This document shows positions 63,951 to 64,000 of a DNA stretch of 64,000 nt, piece by piece. Where the stretch lies: positions 62,001-126,000 of the forward strand of contig NZ_AQQY01000006.1 in assembly GCF_000671395.1 (NCBI RefSeq), given 5' to 3'. Origin of the DNA: Actibacterium atlanticum (GTDB taxonomy: Bacteria > Pseudomonadota > Alphaproteobacteria > Rhodobacterales > Rhodobacteraceae). Every line of letters starts with the position of its first letter. Position 1 is the stretch's first letter. Position numbers and translations under genes: made by a program. The notes below the pieces were generated by a model. That model searched no databases. It was not told the DNA's origin and was given only the letters and a program-made list of their open reading frames with translations.

Positions 63951-64000
63951 TTATCCTCCCAACCGGCGGCCCGAGGCCAGATCAAACGCCAGACTCTTGG
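63951..64000 (-). CDS. C-terminal end of an upstream gene, possibly a second ABC ATPase
   Basis: Only the last 15 codons and the stop are inside the window (KSLAFDLASGRRLGG, stop at 63951-63953). They run into the ribosome site of the next ATPase gene. FDLASGRRL resembles the tail of MalK-type ATPases (for example FDPATGRAL), which would give a tandem ATPase pair. The fragment is too short to be sure. Confidence 0.5.
   Translation of the reverse strand, partial: KSLAFDLASGRRLGG

Overview
The window reads as chromosomal DNA from a Roseobacter-clade member of the Rhodobacterales (Alphaproteobacteria). It is GC-rich, and it carries an NDUFA12-type complex I accessory gene, a DUF2155/MlaD-like cluster, and many short ATGA/GTGA gene overlaps. 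It also has a ScfR-type regulator beside acs and a complete N-methylglutamate pathway for monomethylamine, which is a roseobacter trait. No rRNA, tRNA, CRISPR array, insertion sequence or phage was recognised. Apart from a few short gaps the DNA is densely coding.

Layout. (1) 0-11.5 kb is an acetate/short-chain-acid locus: the truncated front of a symporter-type sensor (CrbS/CbrA-like), a small membrane protein, a receiver-only response regulator, a divergent ScfR/RamB-type regulator, a five-gene HAAT (Liv-like) ABC transporter, and acs. (2) 11.3-25.4 kb is mostly housekeeping or ordinary metabolism: a mini-lipoprotein, an omega-aminotransferase with a RutR-like regulator, accBC-aat, DUF2155/MlaD-like/NDUFA12, RidA, a DUF4344 metallopeptidase, a DUF4760 membrane protein, clpXP and ynjBCD. 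(3) 25.4-31 kb holds modABC with a coupled ion-channel gene, and the 5-oxoprolinase genes pxpBCA. (4) 31-37.3 kb is a complete six-gene mevalonate operon (mvaA-idi-hcs-mvk-pmk-mvd), in the order known from Paracoccus zeaxanthinifaciens and rare in Alphaproteobacteria. (5) purF is followed, at 39-49.2 kb, by a minus-strand N-methylglutamate operon (XRE-cupin regulator, mgsABC, gmaS, mgdABCD).

(6) 49.7-64 kb is the least explained part. A PhnD-like binding protein and a hybrid histidine kinase sit divergently from a 1345-residue protein. In one frame that protein joins two rhodanese domains, a YidC/Oxa1-like membrane segment and a PEP-synthase/rifampin-phosphotransferase-like module. It converges on a PQQ dehydrogenase set: a dehydrogenase with a DYD metal-site signature, a cytochrome c and an MxaJ-like protein. 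Next come a divergent SDR and then a minus-strand operon of tandem ABC ATPases, lipoyl synthase and two divergent Lin0512-family proteins. I know of no described system with this combination. The large fusion protein and the LipA/Lin0512 pair are the best candidates for something new. That these blocks form one system is inferred from position only.
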